From an uncultured Eubacteriales bacterium (GTDB lineage Bacteria > Bacillota > Clostridia > Oscillospirales > UBA644), in the NCBI GenBank assembly GCA_934501435.1, contig CAKSTW010000001.1, positions 124,001-188,000 of the forward strand: a stretch of 64,000 nucleotides of DNA, written 5' to 3'. The translations under genes and the position numbers were made by a program. This document shows positions 7,953 to 17,084 of this stretch, piece by piece. Under the pieces are notes generated by a model. It was not told the origin of the DNA, searched no databases, and saw nothing but the letters and a program-made list of their open reading frames with translations. The first letter of the stretch is position 1, and each line of letters begins with the position of its first letter.

Positions 7953-9919
7953 ACTATTCTCTTGAACTGCTTTTCCATTTCTCTTTTGGAAACGGAAAAT
8001 TCTATCGGTCTGCCGTGAGGACAGCACTTCAACGAATCTTTGTTTTTGAAATATTCAAAAATCAACGCTTCCATCTCGACGGAAGTAAGCGATTTGCCGG
8101 CTTTTATCGACATTTTGCAGGCGACGTCATACAGAAATATATCGAAAAGTTCGGCATCGGCAAGTTTCTTTGAATCGGTTCTTACGCTTGCAAAATTTTC
8201 GAGAAGACCTTCGGCGTCGTTCGGATTGAGCATATCGGGAACCGCGCGTATAAGCAGCGTATTATTGCCGAAATCTTCTATCGAAAAGCCGTAATCCGCA
8301 AGTTTTTCCGCATTTTCGCAGATATACGCGCAGTTATCGGCGGAAGTCGAAAATACTATCGGAGTAAGAAGATTTTGCGAAGAAATACTCTTATTTGCTT
8401 TCAGTTTTTCGAAATTCATTCTCTCGTGGAGAGCGTGTTTGTCGATAAATACGACGTCGTCTCCCCTTTCGATTATTATAAAGGACTTGAAACATTCGCC
8501 GATAATTCTGAAATCCGCAACTTCTTCGCTCAGAATCGTCTGATCGGGTTTTTCCGACGGCGGAGCTTCCGTATCGAAATCGTCGGCGGTTACGTTTATG
8601 AATTCGTTTTTAACGGCGATCGCCGCAGGCTTTTCTTCCTTTTCGGGAAGAATAACGGGTTCGGGTACTTCTATTTCATATTTTCCGAAAACGGCTTTAC
8701 CGTCGGGTGCGGAATCACGAAGAACGGGAGTGGGGTTTTCGGGCGGGGTCATTACCCAGTCGTCATAGACTATCGGCGAGGTCTTTTTGGTCAGATTTTC
8801 GTTTATAAGTCTGTCTATCGTTTCTTTTTTTACGGGGTCGGGAGAGGGAGTCCGAACAGCGGGCGGGTTTTTTGCTTCTACGCCCTTCTTTTCGAAAATA
8901 CCGAGTTGCTCCGACGCCCTGTCGCCGTTTACAGCCGCGGCGACGCCCTCCGAAATCAGTCCGTAGACGGTTTTGTCGTCCGAAAACTTGACTTCGAGTT
9001 TTCCGGGGTGAACATTTATATCTATATCTCTCGGATCAAGCGTGATAAACAGGAAACAAACGGGAAAACGCCCGACCATTATGTAACTTTTATATGCGTT
9101 TTCGAGAGCGTTCTGCAAAACTCTCGAACGGATATATCTTCCGTTTATGAAAAAATACTGCTTATTTCGGTTGGCTTTGCTGAAAAAAGGTTTGGAACAG
9201 TAGCCTTTGACCGATATTTCACCCGATTTGTAAGGGAGCGTGCAGTCAACTTCAAGCATTGCATTGCTGTATTCTCTGCCGCAGACAAGGTAAACCGTCT
9301 CGGCAAGGTCTCCGCTTCCGGTGGTATAAAATTTTTCCGAACCGTTTATCAGATACCTGAACGCGATGTTCGGGTGAGAAAGCGCAAGACATTCCATAAG
9401 GGAAGTCACTGCGCCCGCCTCGGCAGGTTCCGCACGGAGAAATTTATAGCGCGCGGGGGTATTGTAAAAAAGATTCAAAACGGAAATCGAAGTTCCGTCT
9501 TCATAGGAAGTTTCTTCGTTCGAAACGACCTTTCCCGCCTCCAGCCGGACTTCCGTTGCAAAGAGGTCTTCGCGGCGCTTTGTTATGAGCGTAACTTCGG
9601 AAACCGCGGAAATTGCGCAAAGAGCTTCGCCCCTGAATCCGAGAGTATTTATCGAATAAAGGTCGTCTTTTGTCGCTATCTTGCTTGTCGCGTGCTTAAG
9701 AAACGCCGTTACGGCGTCGTCGGGAGACATTCCTGTCCCGTTATCGGAAACTTTTATTTTCTTTATGCCGCCGCCGGTTATCTCGACCGTGATTTTCGTA
9801 GAACCTGCGTCAATTGAATTTTCAACAAGTTCTTTGACCACCGACGACGGTCTTTCAACGACCTCGCCCGCGGCGATAAGGTTTGTTATGCTGCTGTCTA
9901 AAACATGGATCGCGGACAT
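7949..9919 (-). CDS. mutL: DNA mismatch repair protein MutL
   Basis: The 656-residue protein has the GHKL ATPase N-terminus with ELVENSIDAGST, SDNGTGM and TLGFRGEAL, an acidic linker around residues 330-450, and a C-terminal dimerisation/endonuclease domain. The metal-binding endonuclease motif, usually DQHAxHERxxxE, reads DKHALHERMNFE here, and the second motif CPHGRPIEF is intact, so it is probably a nicking-type MutL. MutL links MutS mismatch recognition to strand removal. It lies 9 bases after mutS and overlaps miaA by 4 bases. Confidence 0.96.
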   Translation of the reverse strand: MSAIHVLDSSITNLIAAGEVVERPSSVVKELVENSIDAGSTKITVEITGGGIKKIKVSDNGTGMSPDDAVTAFLKHATSKIATKDDLYSINTLGFRGEALCAISAVSEVTLITKRREDLFATEVRLEAGKVVSNEETSYEDGTSISVLNLFYNTPARYKFLRAEPAEAGAVTSLMECLALSHPNIAFRYLINGSEKFYTTGSGDLAETVYLVCGREYSNAMLEVDCTLPYKSGEISVKGYCSKPFFSKANRNKQYFFINGRYIRSRVLQNALENAYKSYIMVGRFPVCFLFITLDPRDIDINVHPGKLEVKFSDDKTVYGLISEGVAAAVNGDRASEQLGIFEKKGVEAKNPPAVRTPSPDPVKKETIDRLINENLTKKTSPIVYDDWVMTPPENPTPVLRDSAPDGKAVFGKYEIEVPEPVILPEKEEKPAAIAVKNEFINVTADDFDTEAPPSEKPDQTILSEEVADFRIIGECFKSFIIIERGDDVVFIDKHALHERMNFEKLKANKSISSQNLLTPIVFSTSADNCAYICENAEKLADYGFSIEDFGNNTLLIRAVPDMLNPNDAEGLLENFASVRTDSKKLADAELFDIFLYDVACKMSIKAGKSLTSVEMEALIFEYFKNKDSLKCCPHGRPIEFSVSKREMEKQFKRIV

Positions 9920-9928
9920 CTTGTCTCC

Positions 9929-12538
9929 TTAAATGCTGTCTGAATTGTTGCTTTTTGCTTCTTTTGAAAGTTTAAAAAGTTCGTTCATCGCTTCGATCGG
10001 CGTAAGTACGGTAACATCAAGATTTACGAGTTTATCTATTATCTGAGAATTTATGTCGGCGGCAAGCGAAAGCTGAGGTTCTTCGCTCTGCACCGCAACG
10101 GGTTTCGCATAATGCGGTCTTTCGCTGTCAAGTTCCTTTAATATTTCTTCGGCGCGCCTGACTACCGACTTCGGAAGCCCCGCAAGTTTCGCAACGTCGA
10201 TACCGTAACTTTCGTCGGTTCCTCCGGGGACTATCTTACGCAAAAACGATATGCTGTCTCCCCTTCTTTTTGCTGCGACGTTGAAATTCTTCAGACAGTC
10301 GAATTTATCTTCAAGGGGAATAAGTTCGTGGTAATGCGTTGCAAACAGCGCTTTCGCTTTTATCCTTTTTGCAACGTGCTCTATAACCGCCTGCGCGATG
10401 CTCATTCCGTCGAAAGTCGAAGTTCCTCTGCCTATTTCGTCGAAAATAAGAAGGCTGCGGGAAGTTGCGTTATTGAGTATGTACGCGACCTCGTTCATTT
10501 CGACCATAAAGGTGGACTGTCCCGAAGTTAGATCGTCGGAAGCACCTACTCTCGTGAATATTTTATCGACAATTCCTATCTGAGCCTGCGTTGCCGGGAC
10601 GAAACTCCCTATCTGCGCCATCAGAACGATAAGCGCCACCTGCCGCATATAGGTGGATTTACCCGCCATGTTCGGCCCTGTTATGAGAGAGATCATATCG
10701 GTCGAATTGTTGAGAAGAGTATTGTTCGGGATAAAGACCTCGTCTCTGACCATTTTTTCAACGACGGGGTGCCTGCCGTCTTTTATATTGATGATACCGC
10801 CGGGAACAATCTCGGGACAAACATAGGAATTTTTGCGGGCGACCGCCGCAAGGGACGCAAAAGCATCGAGTTCGGAAAGCGCCTCGGCTGTTTCTTTTAT
10901 TCTGTCGAGATTCTGCGCAAGTTCATTTTTTATCGAAACGAAAATTTCGTTTTCGAGTTTTATTATCGTTTCGTTTGCGGTTAAAAGTTTCGATTCTATA
11001 TCCTTGAGTTCCGCTGTTATAAATCTCTCGCCGTTTACAAGCGTCTGCTTTCTGATATAGTCCTCGGGAACCATGTCCTTAAGCGATTTCGAAACTTCTA
11101 TATAATAACCGAAAACTTTGTTGTAGCCGATTTTTAAGGTTTTTATCCCCGTGCGTTCCTTTTCGCGTGCCTCGATACCCGCGATAATGCTCTTATTATC
11201 GGTAAGGAACGTTTTGAGTTCCGCTATCTCATTATTGTATGCAGCCTTTATTACGTTGCCCTCTCTTGTCGTTATCGGGGGTTCGTCGACGATAGCGTCG
11301 TCGATGAGTTTATAAAGATCGTCGAGAGGATCGGTCGTATTGAATATCCGGACAAGAGCGTCGGAAGAAAAACCGGAAAGTATTTCCCTGAGCCGCGGAA
11401 GAACCGCAAACGACGAAGACAGCGCGCGCATATCGCGCGGAGTAAGCGTGTCGTAAACAAGCTTTGAAGAAAGCCTTTCGATATCCCTTACGCCCGACAG
11501 AAGCTGTTGTATCTCGTCGCGTTCCGCGGTTCTTGAGAAGAGTTCCGAAACAGCGCCCTGTCTTTTCAGTATTTCCTGTATATTTATAAGGGGTCTTTCA
11601 AGGAATTTTCTCAGTTTTCTTGCGCCCATCGCGGTCTGCGTTTTGTCGAGGACCCACAGAAGAGAACCTTTTTTCGCTTTATTTCGAAGCGTCTCGGTAA
11701 CTTCAAGATTCCGCCATGTAAAATAGTCGAGTTCCATAAAGTCCGAACGGTTCGCAAACTGAATATCCTTGAGATGAGAAAGATCGCAAAGCTGCGTTCT
11801 CGAAAGATAGGAAAGAAGCGCTCCGAAACAGTTTATCGCGATGTCGTCCGAAAATCCGTAGTTTTCGTAGTTTGCTCCGAGATGCAGCGCCACTGCGGCT
11901 CTCGCGTTTTCTTTTTCGAAATCGGAGGAAAGCCCCTCCGTAAAAACGCAGCTGTTCTGCTCGTCGGAAAAATAATTTTTAAGAAACGGCAAAGATTTCA
12001 GGGGGACATTCGAATACGCCTCTTTCGGCGCATATTTCGAAAATTCGCCGATCATTTTGAAATCGGAGTGTTGGTATTTTTCCGAAATAAGGACTTCGCC
12101 CGTCGAGATGTCGGCAAAAGCGAATATCATTTCCTTTGTTTCCGCGTCGTCGTAGATCCCGACAATATAGTTGTTTGTCTTTTCATCGAGCATCTGCGGC
12201 TCGGTGACAGTCCCGGGAGTGACGGTACGGACGATTTTTCTGCCTATAACGTCGTTTGTTTCGGGATTTTTTATCTGTTCGCATATAGAGACCTTATAGC
12301 CTCTTTGCACAAGGCGCGCAATATAAGTGTCAACGCTGTGATAAGGAACTCCGCACATAGGCGCTTTTTCGGGAAGACCGCAGTCCTTTTTCGTTAAAGT
12401 GATGTCGAGTTCCTTACTTGCAAGGACGGCATCGTCGAAAAACATTTCGTAAAAATCGCCGAGCCTGTAAAAAAGAAGATAATCCTTATTCTCTTCTTTC
12501 ATATCCTTATATTGCTGCATTACCGGTGAAAGAGGCAT
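9929..12538 (-). CDS. mutS: DNA mismatch repair protein MutS
   Basis: The length (869 residues) is typical of MutS1. The mismatch-wedge motif (GDFYEMF) is near residues 27-33, the Walker A is GPNMAGKSTYMRQVA, followed by ASDDLTSGQSTFMVEM and Walker B DEIGRGTSTFDG with FATHYHEL. It scans DNA for mispairs as a dimer and recruits MutL, encoded next. No operator or terminator separates it from ylbF and mutL, so the block appears to be read from the promoter upstream of miaB. Confidence 0.97.
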   Translation of the reverse strand: MPLSPVMQQYKDMKEENKDYLLFYRLGDFYEMFFDDAVLASKELDITLTKKDCGLPEKAPMCGVPYHSVDTYIARLVQRGYKVSICEQIKNPETNDVIGRKIVRTVTPGTVTEPQMLDEKTNNYIVGIYDDAETKEMIFAFADISTGEVLISEKYQHSDFKMIGEFSKYAPKEAYSNVPLKSLPFLKNYFSDEQNSCVFTEGLSSDFEKENARAAVALHLGANYENYGFSDDIAINCFGALLSYLSRTQLCDLSHLKDIQFANRSDFMELDYFTWRNLEVTETLRNKAKKGSLLWVLDKTQTAMGARKLRKFLERPLINIQEILKRQGAVSELFSRTAERDEIQQLLSGVRDIERLSSKLVYDTLTPRDMRALSSSFAVLPRLREILSGFSSDALVRIFNTTDPLDDLYKLIDDAIVDEPPITTREGNVIKAAYNNEIAELKTFLTDNKSIIAGIEAREKERTGIKTLKIGYNKVFGYYIEVSKSLKDMVPEDYIRKQTLVNGERFITAELKDIESKLLTANETIIKLENEIFVSIKNELAQNLDRIKETAEALSELDAFASLAAVARKNSYVCPEIVPGGIINIKDGRHPVVEKMVRDEVFIPNNTLLNNSTDMISLITGPNMAGKSTYMRQVALIVLMAQIGSFVPATQAQIGIVDKIFTRVGASDDLTSGQSTFMVEMNEVAYILNNATSRSLLIFDEIGRGTSTFDGMSIAQAVIEHVAKRIKAKALFATHYHELIPLEDKFDCLKNFNVAAKRRGDSISFLRKIVPGGTDESYGIDVAKLAGLPKSVVRRAEEILKELDSERPHYAKPVAVQSEEPQLSLAADINSQIIDKLVNLDVTVLTPIEAMNELFKLSKEAKSNNSDSI

Positions 12539-12562
12539 TTTAATATCTCCTGATCTTTTGAT

Positions 12563-12958
12563 TTAGTGACAGCCGCCGCAGGTCGAACAGTCGTGCGTGC
12601 AGGCGGGATCTTCGCCCGTGACATGGTAATTGATTATACCGTAAACTTCATTTACTATCGCTTCGATATTGTTTTTTGCGGTATTGAATTCGGCGACAAG
12701 ATCATTTTTGAAGATCTCCGCATATATTTCTCTCATTTTTTCCTGATGAGCGGAAAGTTTCGCCTCGTCTTTATCGTTGCCCTTCTGCATTTCTTCAACG
12801 ACGTTCATTTTCTCGACATTGAATTCGCCGATGAGTTTCTGAAGAGCCTCGTCGTTGTCGTATTTTGCTTTTGCGGCTTCGTATTCCTCGAATTCCTTAC
12901 TTGCGGTTATCGCTTCTCCGAGTTTGTTTGCAAGTTCTTTGATGTTTTCGGTTGCCAT
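12563..12958 (-). CDS. YlbF/YmcA family protein with a cysteine-rich tail
   Basis: Residues 1-110 of this 131-residue protein are helical and match the YlbF/YmcA (Com_YlbF) family: ANKLGEAITASKEFEEYEAA and ALQKLIGEFN. In Bacillus YlbF and YmcA form a complex with YaaT that carries Fe-S clusters and aids RNase Y. This protein ends in CTHDCSTCGGCH, a tail with four Cys and three His that could bind a metal or Fe-S cluster; that is inference. It lies between miaB and mutS; in Bacillus ymcA is likewise next to the miaB gene. Confidence 0.85.
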   Translation of the reverse strand: MATENIKELANKLGEAITASKEFEEYEAAKAKYDNDEALQKLIGEFNVEKMNVVEEMQKGNDKDEAKLSAHQEKMREIYAEIFKNDLVAEFNTAKNNIEAIVNEVYGIINYHVTGEDPACTHDCSTCGGCH

Positions 12959-12981
12959 TTGTATTCTCCTTTTGTTTTAAT

Positions 12982-14400
12982 TTATATGATCCGGCCGAAA
13001 ACGGCCCAGTTCAACGCTTTGTCAATTTTAACGGAAACGAATTTTCCGACAATTCCGTCTTTCGCCGGGAATCTGACGATAGTATTATCTTCCGTTCGCC
13101 CCGTCATATTCTCGCTGTCACCGTCTGGATAGCCCTCAACGAGAACTTCGACGGTCTTTCCGAGATATTTTTCGTTTGCCTTCAGCGAATTCTCATTCTG
13201 TAAAGCAAGCAGCCTGCTGAATCTTTCGCTTTTTACCGTCTGCGATATCTGTCCGTCCATCGTGGCTGCGGGAGTATTCGGTCTCGGCGAAAAAAGAAAT
13301 GTATAAAGTCCCGAAAAGCCGACTTCTTTTATAAGTCCGAGCGTTTTTTCGAAATCTTCTTCCGTTTCCGTCGGAAACCCCACGATAACGTCGGAAGTAA
13401 AGGAAACGCCGGGGATTTTTTCTTTTGCATACTTAACGAGCGCAAGATATTTTTCGGCTGTATACCGTCTGTTCATAAGGGAAAGGACTCTGTCGCTCCC
13501 CGATTGGAAAGGCAGGTGTATATGTTTGCACACCTTGTCGCATTCCGCTATCGTATCAAAAAGTTTCTCGGTCGCGTCTTTCGGGTGAGACGTCATAAAA
13601 CGTATCCTGAATTTACCGTCGATATTATTGATATCGCGCAGAAGATCCGAGAAATCATAACCGATATTGAGGTCTTTGCAGTAAGAATTGACGTTCTGAC
13701 CGAGCAGGGTTATGTCTTTATAACCCTGTAAAACAAGGTCTCTGACCTCCGCTATGACGTCTTCGGGATAGCGGCTGTGTTCCCTGCCCCTGACATAAGG
13801 AACTACGCAGTAAGAACAGAAATTATTGCACCCCGACATGACGGTGACCCATGCTTTAAGCCCGTCTTCTCTTTTGACCGGAACATTTTCGAGAGGAAGG
13901 GTGTCTTCGTCGTCGGCGTCCACGACTTTCTTTTCGCCCGTGAGCAGTTTGTATATATTTTCGGGAAAGCGGCTTAAAGCGTGCGTTCCCATTATCATAT
14001 CGACGTGTTTGTACTTTTTGATTTTATCCACGACGTGTTTTTGCTGAAACATACAGCCGCAGAGAACGATTTTCAGATCGGGATTTTCCCTTTTGTTTTT
14101 AACGAGAGCCCCGAGGTTCCCGAGGATCTTCTGTTCGGCGTGTTCCCTTACCGCACACGTATTGAAAAGAATGAGATCCGCATCTTCTTTGTTTTTCGTT
14201 TCTTCAAAGCCCATTTTTTCAAGGAGGCCGTTCATTCTTTCGGTGTCGTTTTCGTTTTGCTGACAACCGTAAGTATGAGAAAAATATTTCGGTCGTTCTC
14301 CCCTGTCTTCGAAAATTTTATCCGTAATTTTCTTTACTTTTGCCGTATATACGACCTGACTGTCGTCAAGCGTTCTGTCTTTAATTCTGAATTTTTCCAT
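12982..14400 (-). CDS. miaB: tRNA-2-methylthio-N6-dimethylallyladenosine synthase
   Basis: A radical SAM methylthiotransferase of 472 residues. The N-terminal UPF0004 domain has Cys residues at FSHTYGCQQNENDTE, FNTCAVREHAEQK and VLCGCMFQQK for the auxiliary cluster; the radical SAM motif is CNNFCSYCVVPYVRGRE; a TRAM domain closes the protein. It acts on the product of MiaA, which is encoded in the same block. It is the first gene of the minus-strand operon and has a canonical promoter 33 bases upstream. Confidence 0.97.
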   Translation of the reverse strand: MEKFRIKDRTLDDSQVVYTAKVKKITDKIFEDRGERPKYFSHTYGCQQNENDTERMNGLLEKMGFEETKNKEDADLILFNTCAVREHAEQKILGNLGALVKNKRENPDLKIVLCGCMFQQKHVVDKIKKYKHVDMIMGTHALSRFPENIYKLLTGEKKVVDADDEDTLPLENVPVKREDGLKAWVTVMSGCNNFCSYCVVPYVRGREHSRYPEDVIAEVRDLVLQGYKDITLLGQNVNSYCKDLNIGYDFSDLLRDINNIDGKFRIRFMTSHPKDATEKLFDTIAECDKVCKHIHLPFQSGSDRVLSLMNRRYTAEKYLALVKYAKEKIPGVSFTSDVIVGFPTETEEDFEKTLGLIKEVGFSGLYTFLFSPRPNTPAATMDGQISQTVKSERFSRLLALQNENSLKANEKYLGKTVEVLVEGYPDGDSENMTGRTEDNTIVRFPAKDGIVGKFVSVKIDKALNWAVFGRII

Positions 14401-14432
14401 AGTTTTTCCCGTCGCTGATAATATTACACTTT

Positions 14433-14461
14433 ATTATAATATAAATCGACAAAAAAGTAAA
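14433..14461 (-). promoter_or_regulatory. Sigma-A promoter of the miaB-ylbF-mutS-mutL-miaA block
   Basis: On the minus strand TTTACT (14456-14461), a 17-base spacer and TATAAT (14433-14438) lie just upstream of the miaB ATG at 14400. The spacing and a perfect -10 make this the likely start of the whole repair/division block. Confidence 0.75.
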
Positions 14462-14515
14462 GAGCGAAAAGAAAGTTTTTCCGAAAATTTTATAGGAAAA
14501 TTTTTGCCGATTTTA

Positions 14516-14544
14516 TTGATTTTTTCTTTCGGATATGGTAAAAT
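14516..14544 (+). promoter_or_regulatory. Sigma-A-like promoter upstream of the 138-residue protein gene
   Basis: TTGATT (14516-14521), 17 bases, TAAAAT (14539-14544), followed by AGGAGG at 14551-14556 and the ATG at 14564. The short distance from -10 to ATG implies a leader of only about 13 bases, which just contains the ribosome binding site. Confidence 0.6.
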
Positions 14545-14563
14545 TCAGACAGGAGGAGATTCT

Positions 14564-14980
14564 ATGTTCAAAGACGGAATTAAAATCCGAAAAGACCCGC
14601 CGAGGGAAAAATACACGGCGGAGGACTTTATCGAAGAGCTCGAAAAACATATTGATGAGATAGAGACGGCGGCGAAAGAAGACTCGATCGAAATGAAGCG
14701 TATGGATGTTCTCAGAAATCCCATTTTCAAGGAATATGTTGAAACCCACTGCGATCCGTTTCTTCCTCCGGGAAAACTTGCCGGATTTTACCGCGGAATG
14801 AACTATATCGCGTCAAAATATCTTGCGGATGCGAAAACGTTTCTCGAATTTCTCAAAGCAAATCCCGAAATTGCCGAAGAAATTGCCCGCAATACGGAAA
14901 AACCGGAAGATACGGGGCCGAAGATAGTTCCCGCGCCGCTTGATCCCGACCTCAGGCCGCGCGATATGAAAAAACATTAA
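14564..14980 (+). CDS. Conserved-looking hypothetical protein, 138 residues
   Basis: Not recognised. The ATG at 14564 is chosen over an upstream TTG because it has AGGAGG seven bases before it. The protein is soluble and mostly helical, with a charged N-terminus (KDGIKIRKDPPREKYTAEDF), a helical middle containing FYRGMNYIASKYLADAKTFL, and a Pro-rich C-terminus PAPLDPDLRPRDMKKH. It has no membrane segment or catalytic motif that I can see. It is the first of several small plus-strand genes before pgi, with its own promoter. Confidence 0.7.
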   Translation: MFKDGIKIRKDPPREKYTAEDFIEELEKHIDEIETAAKEDSIEMKRMDVLRNPIFKEYVETHCDPFLPPGKLAGFYRGMNYIASKYLADAKTFLEFLKANPEIAEEIARNTEKPEDTGPKIVPAPLDPDLRPRDMKKH

Positions 14981-14998
14981 AAAATCCCGTTTCGGGGG

Positions 14999-15027
14999 TT
15001 TACAAAACCGATATTAAATGCTATAAT
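14999..15027 (+). promoter_or_regulatory. Sigma-A promoter of the small Cys protein-pgi unit
   Basis: TTTACA (14999-15004), a 17-base spacer and a perfect TATAAT (15022-15027) lie 38 bases before the ATG at 15066. It probably drives the 67-residue protein and pgi together, since only 19 bases separate those two. Confidence 0.75.
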
Positions 15028-15065
15028 AAATAAAAGATTCGCTGTGATACGGAAAGGACAGACAA

Positions 15066-15269
15066 ATGCTTTTCAATAAAAAAATGCCGACGGACTGTGC
15101 GTATTGCGAATACGGTTTTCTTCTGACCAATAAAGAAAACTGTATCTGCAAAAAATACGGTCCCGTAAAAAGGCGTTACAAATGCTCAAAATTCAGATAC
15201 AATCCGCTTTTGAGACAACCCGAAAAAGCACCCGAGATCGTTCCCGACGGCGAATACGACATCAACTGA
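15066..15269 (+). CDS. Small four-cysteine protein, probable zinc-binding
   Basis: This 67-residue protein has cysteines in the pattern C-x2-C ... C-x-C ... C (DCAYCEYG, NCICKKYG, YKCSKFRY), which suggests a small metal-binding knuckle. The basic middle could contact nucleic acid; this is inference. An AAAGGACAG sequence precedes the ATG. It lies between a good promoter and pgi on the same strand. No function is known to me. Confidence 0.75.
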   Translation: MLFNKKMPTDCAYCEYGFLLTNKENCICKKYGPVKRRYKCSKFRYNPLLRQPEKAPEIVPDGEYDIN

Positions 15270-15288
15270 TAAAGGAAAGGAAATAAAC

Positions 15289-16623
15289 ATGTCCCTCAGT
15301 CTCAACACAAAATATCTTGAAAAATTCGTATCTGCCGAAGAAATAAACGCCTTTTCAGGTTTCGTTTCGGAAGCCCACAAAATGATAAAAGATAAAACCG
15401 GGGCGGGAAACGATTTTTTAGGCTGGACAACTCTTCCCGTTGATTACGACAAAGAAGAGTTCGCAAGAATCAAAGCGGCTGCCGAAAGAATAAAAAAACA
15501 GAGTCAGGTACTTATAGTTATCGGTATCGGAGGTTCTTATCTCGGAGCGCGCGCGGCTATTGAATTCGTAAAATCCCCGAACTACAACCTGCTTAAAAAA
15601 GATACTCCCGAGATATATTTTGTAGGAAACGGAATATCCTCTTCCGCCCTGAACGAAATACTTTCTCTCTGCGAGGGTAAAGATATTTCCGTCAATATCA
15701 TCTCGAAATCGGGAACGACTACCGAGCCCGCCGTCGCTTTCAGAATTTTCAAAAAACTTCTCGAAGGCAAATACGGAAAAGACGAAGCAAAAAACAGAAT
15801 TTACGCAACAACAGACAAGGCAAAAGGAACTCTTAAAGGTCTTGCAGACAAAGAGGGATATGAAACATACGTCGTCCCCGACGATATCGGCGGAAGATAT
15901 TCGGTTCTCACCGCTGTCGGTCTTCTTCCCATTGCCGTTGCGGGTATTGATATAGACAAACTTATGTCGGGCGCCGCCGCTGCGATGAAAGAATTTGACA
16001 ACGCTGACCTTTCTTCCAATATCTGTTACCAGTATTCCGTTCTCAGAAATATTCTTTACAATAAAGGGAAAACCACCGAAATAACCGTTTCTTACGAACC
16101 GTTTATGTGGTGCTTCGGCGAATGGATAAAACAGTTGTTCGGCGAAAGCGAAGGCAAGACCAACAGAGGTATCTTCCCCTCTGCAATGATATATTCGACC
16201 GACCTTCATTCTCTCGGACAGTATGTTCAGGAGGGTCTTCGCAACCTCTTTGAGACGGTCGTATGGATAAAAGAACCGAAATCCGAAGTCGTTATAGAAA
16301 ACGATCCGCATAATATCGACGGTCTCAACTTCTTAAGCGGCAAGACCCTTCAGTTTGTCGAAGAACAGGCGTTTATCGGAACCTGTCTTGCGCATACCGA
16401 CGGAGGAGTTCCCAACATCGTTCTCGAACTCGACCGAGCAGATGAAGAGAACCTCGGATATCTTATATTCTTCTACGAAAAAGCCTGCGCTCTTTCGGGA
16501 TACCTTCTCGGAGTAAACCCGTTCAACCAGCCTGGCGTCGAAGCATATAAAAAGAACATGTTCGCTCTTCTCGGAAAACCCGGATATGAAGAACTCGGAA
16601 AAGAACTCGCAAAAAGACTTTGA
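15289..16623 (+). CDS. pgi: Glucose-6-phosphate isomerase
   Basis: Pgi interconverts glucose-6-phosphate and fructose-6-phosphate. The 444-residue length is that of the short bacterial/Firmicutes form. Visible motifs are IGIGGSYLGARA, the phosphate-binding SKSGTTTEPA, GGRYSVLTAVGLLPIA, the catalytic-region GESEGKTNRGIFPS, and the C-terminal NPFNQPGVEAYKKNMF motif. AAAGGAAAGGAAA precedes the ATG. It follows the small cysteine protein gene by 19 bases. Confidence 0.97.
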   Translation: MSLSLNTKYLEKFVSAEEINAFSGFVSEAHKMIKDKTGAGNDFLGWTTLPVDYDKEEFARIKAAAERIKKQSQVLIVIGIGGSYLGARAAIEFVKSPNYNLLKKDTPEIYFVGNGISSSALNEILSLCEGKDISVNIISKSGTTTEPAVAFRIFKKLLEGKYGKDEAKNRIYATTDKAKGTLKGLADKEGYETYVVPDDIGGRYSVLTAVGLLPIAVAGIDIDKLMSGAAAAMKEFDNADLSSNICYQYSVLRNILYNKGKTTEITVSYEPFMWCFGEWIKQLFGESEGKTNRGIFPSAMIYSTDLHSLGQYVQEGLRNLFETVVWIKEPKSEVVIENDPHNIDGLNFLSGKTLQFVEEQAFIGTCLAHTDGGVPNIVLELDRADEENLGYLIFFYEKACALSGYLLGVNPFNQPGVEAYKKNMFALLGKPGYEELGKELAKRL

Positions 16624-16679
16624 TTAAGGAAACAGTCTTGTTTTTACAAGTCAATATATAACAAAAGGAGTGTATCACC

Positions 16680-17084
16680 ATGGTAAAAATCATTATGGGA
16701 CTTAAGGGCACAGGCAAAACAAAAACTCTTATCGACGGAGTAAACGCAGCGGTTGCGGAAAATCACGGCAGCATTGTCTGTATCGAAAAAGGCACAAAAC
16801 TTCGTTACGATGTTTCTCATCAGGCTCGCCTTATCAGTGCCGATGAATATAGAATAGACGACTATGAAAAATTCTTCGGATTTGTAAACGGGATTCTCGC
16901 TGCAAACTTCGACATTACTCAACTTTATATCGACTCGATAACCAAGATCTGCAACGATATAAATATGCAGAAACTTGAAGCGTTTATCGACGATCTCGAA
17001 CATGTTTCGAAAGATACCGATATAATAATCACCGTAAGCGCCGACCCCGCAGAAGCCCCCGAAAGCATCAAAAAACATTTCTGA
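16680..17084 (+). CDS. Small P-loop ATP-binding protein of unknown role
   Basis: The protein (134 residues) starts with a Walker A motif, IIMGLKGTGKTKTLID, followed by strands and helices of a compact P-loop NTPase and a hydrophobic IIITVSADP strand near the C-terminus. There is no clear second domain. Similar stand-alone P-loop proteins occur in Clostridia, but I know of no assigned function. AAAGGAG precedes the ATG. The gene sits 56 bases after pgi and ends at a strong terminator, so it may be the last gene of the pgi transcript. Confidence 0.75.
   Translation: MVKIIMGLKGTGKTKTLIDGVNAAVAENHGSIVCIEKGTKLRYDVSHQARLISADEYRIDDYEKFFGFVNGILAANFDITQLYIDSITKICNDINMQKLEAFIDDLEHVSKDTDIIITVSADPAEAPESIKKHF

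Noticed and set aside
8375..9817. Long plus-strand frame (480 codons) opposite mutL
   Set aside because: Antisense shadow with a composition typical of reversed GAA/TTC-rich coding sequence; MutL on the other strand is certain.
15418..16311. Minus-strand frame of 297 codons inside pgi
   Set aside because: Shadow of pgi; no start signal or motif.
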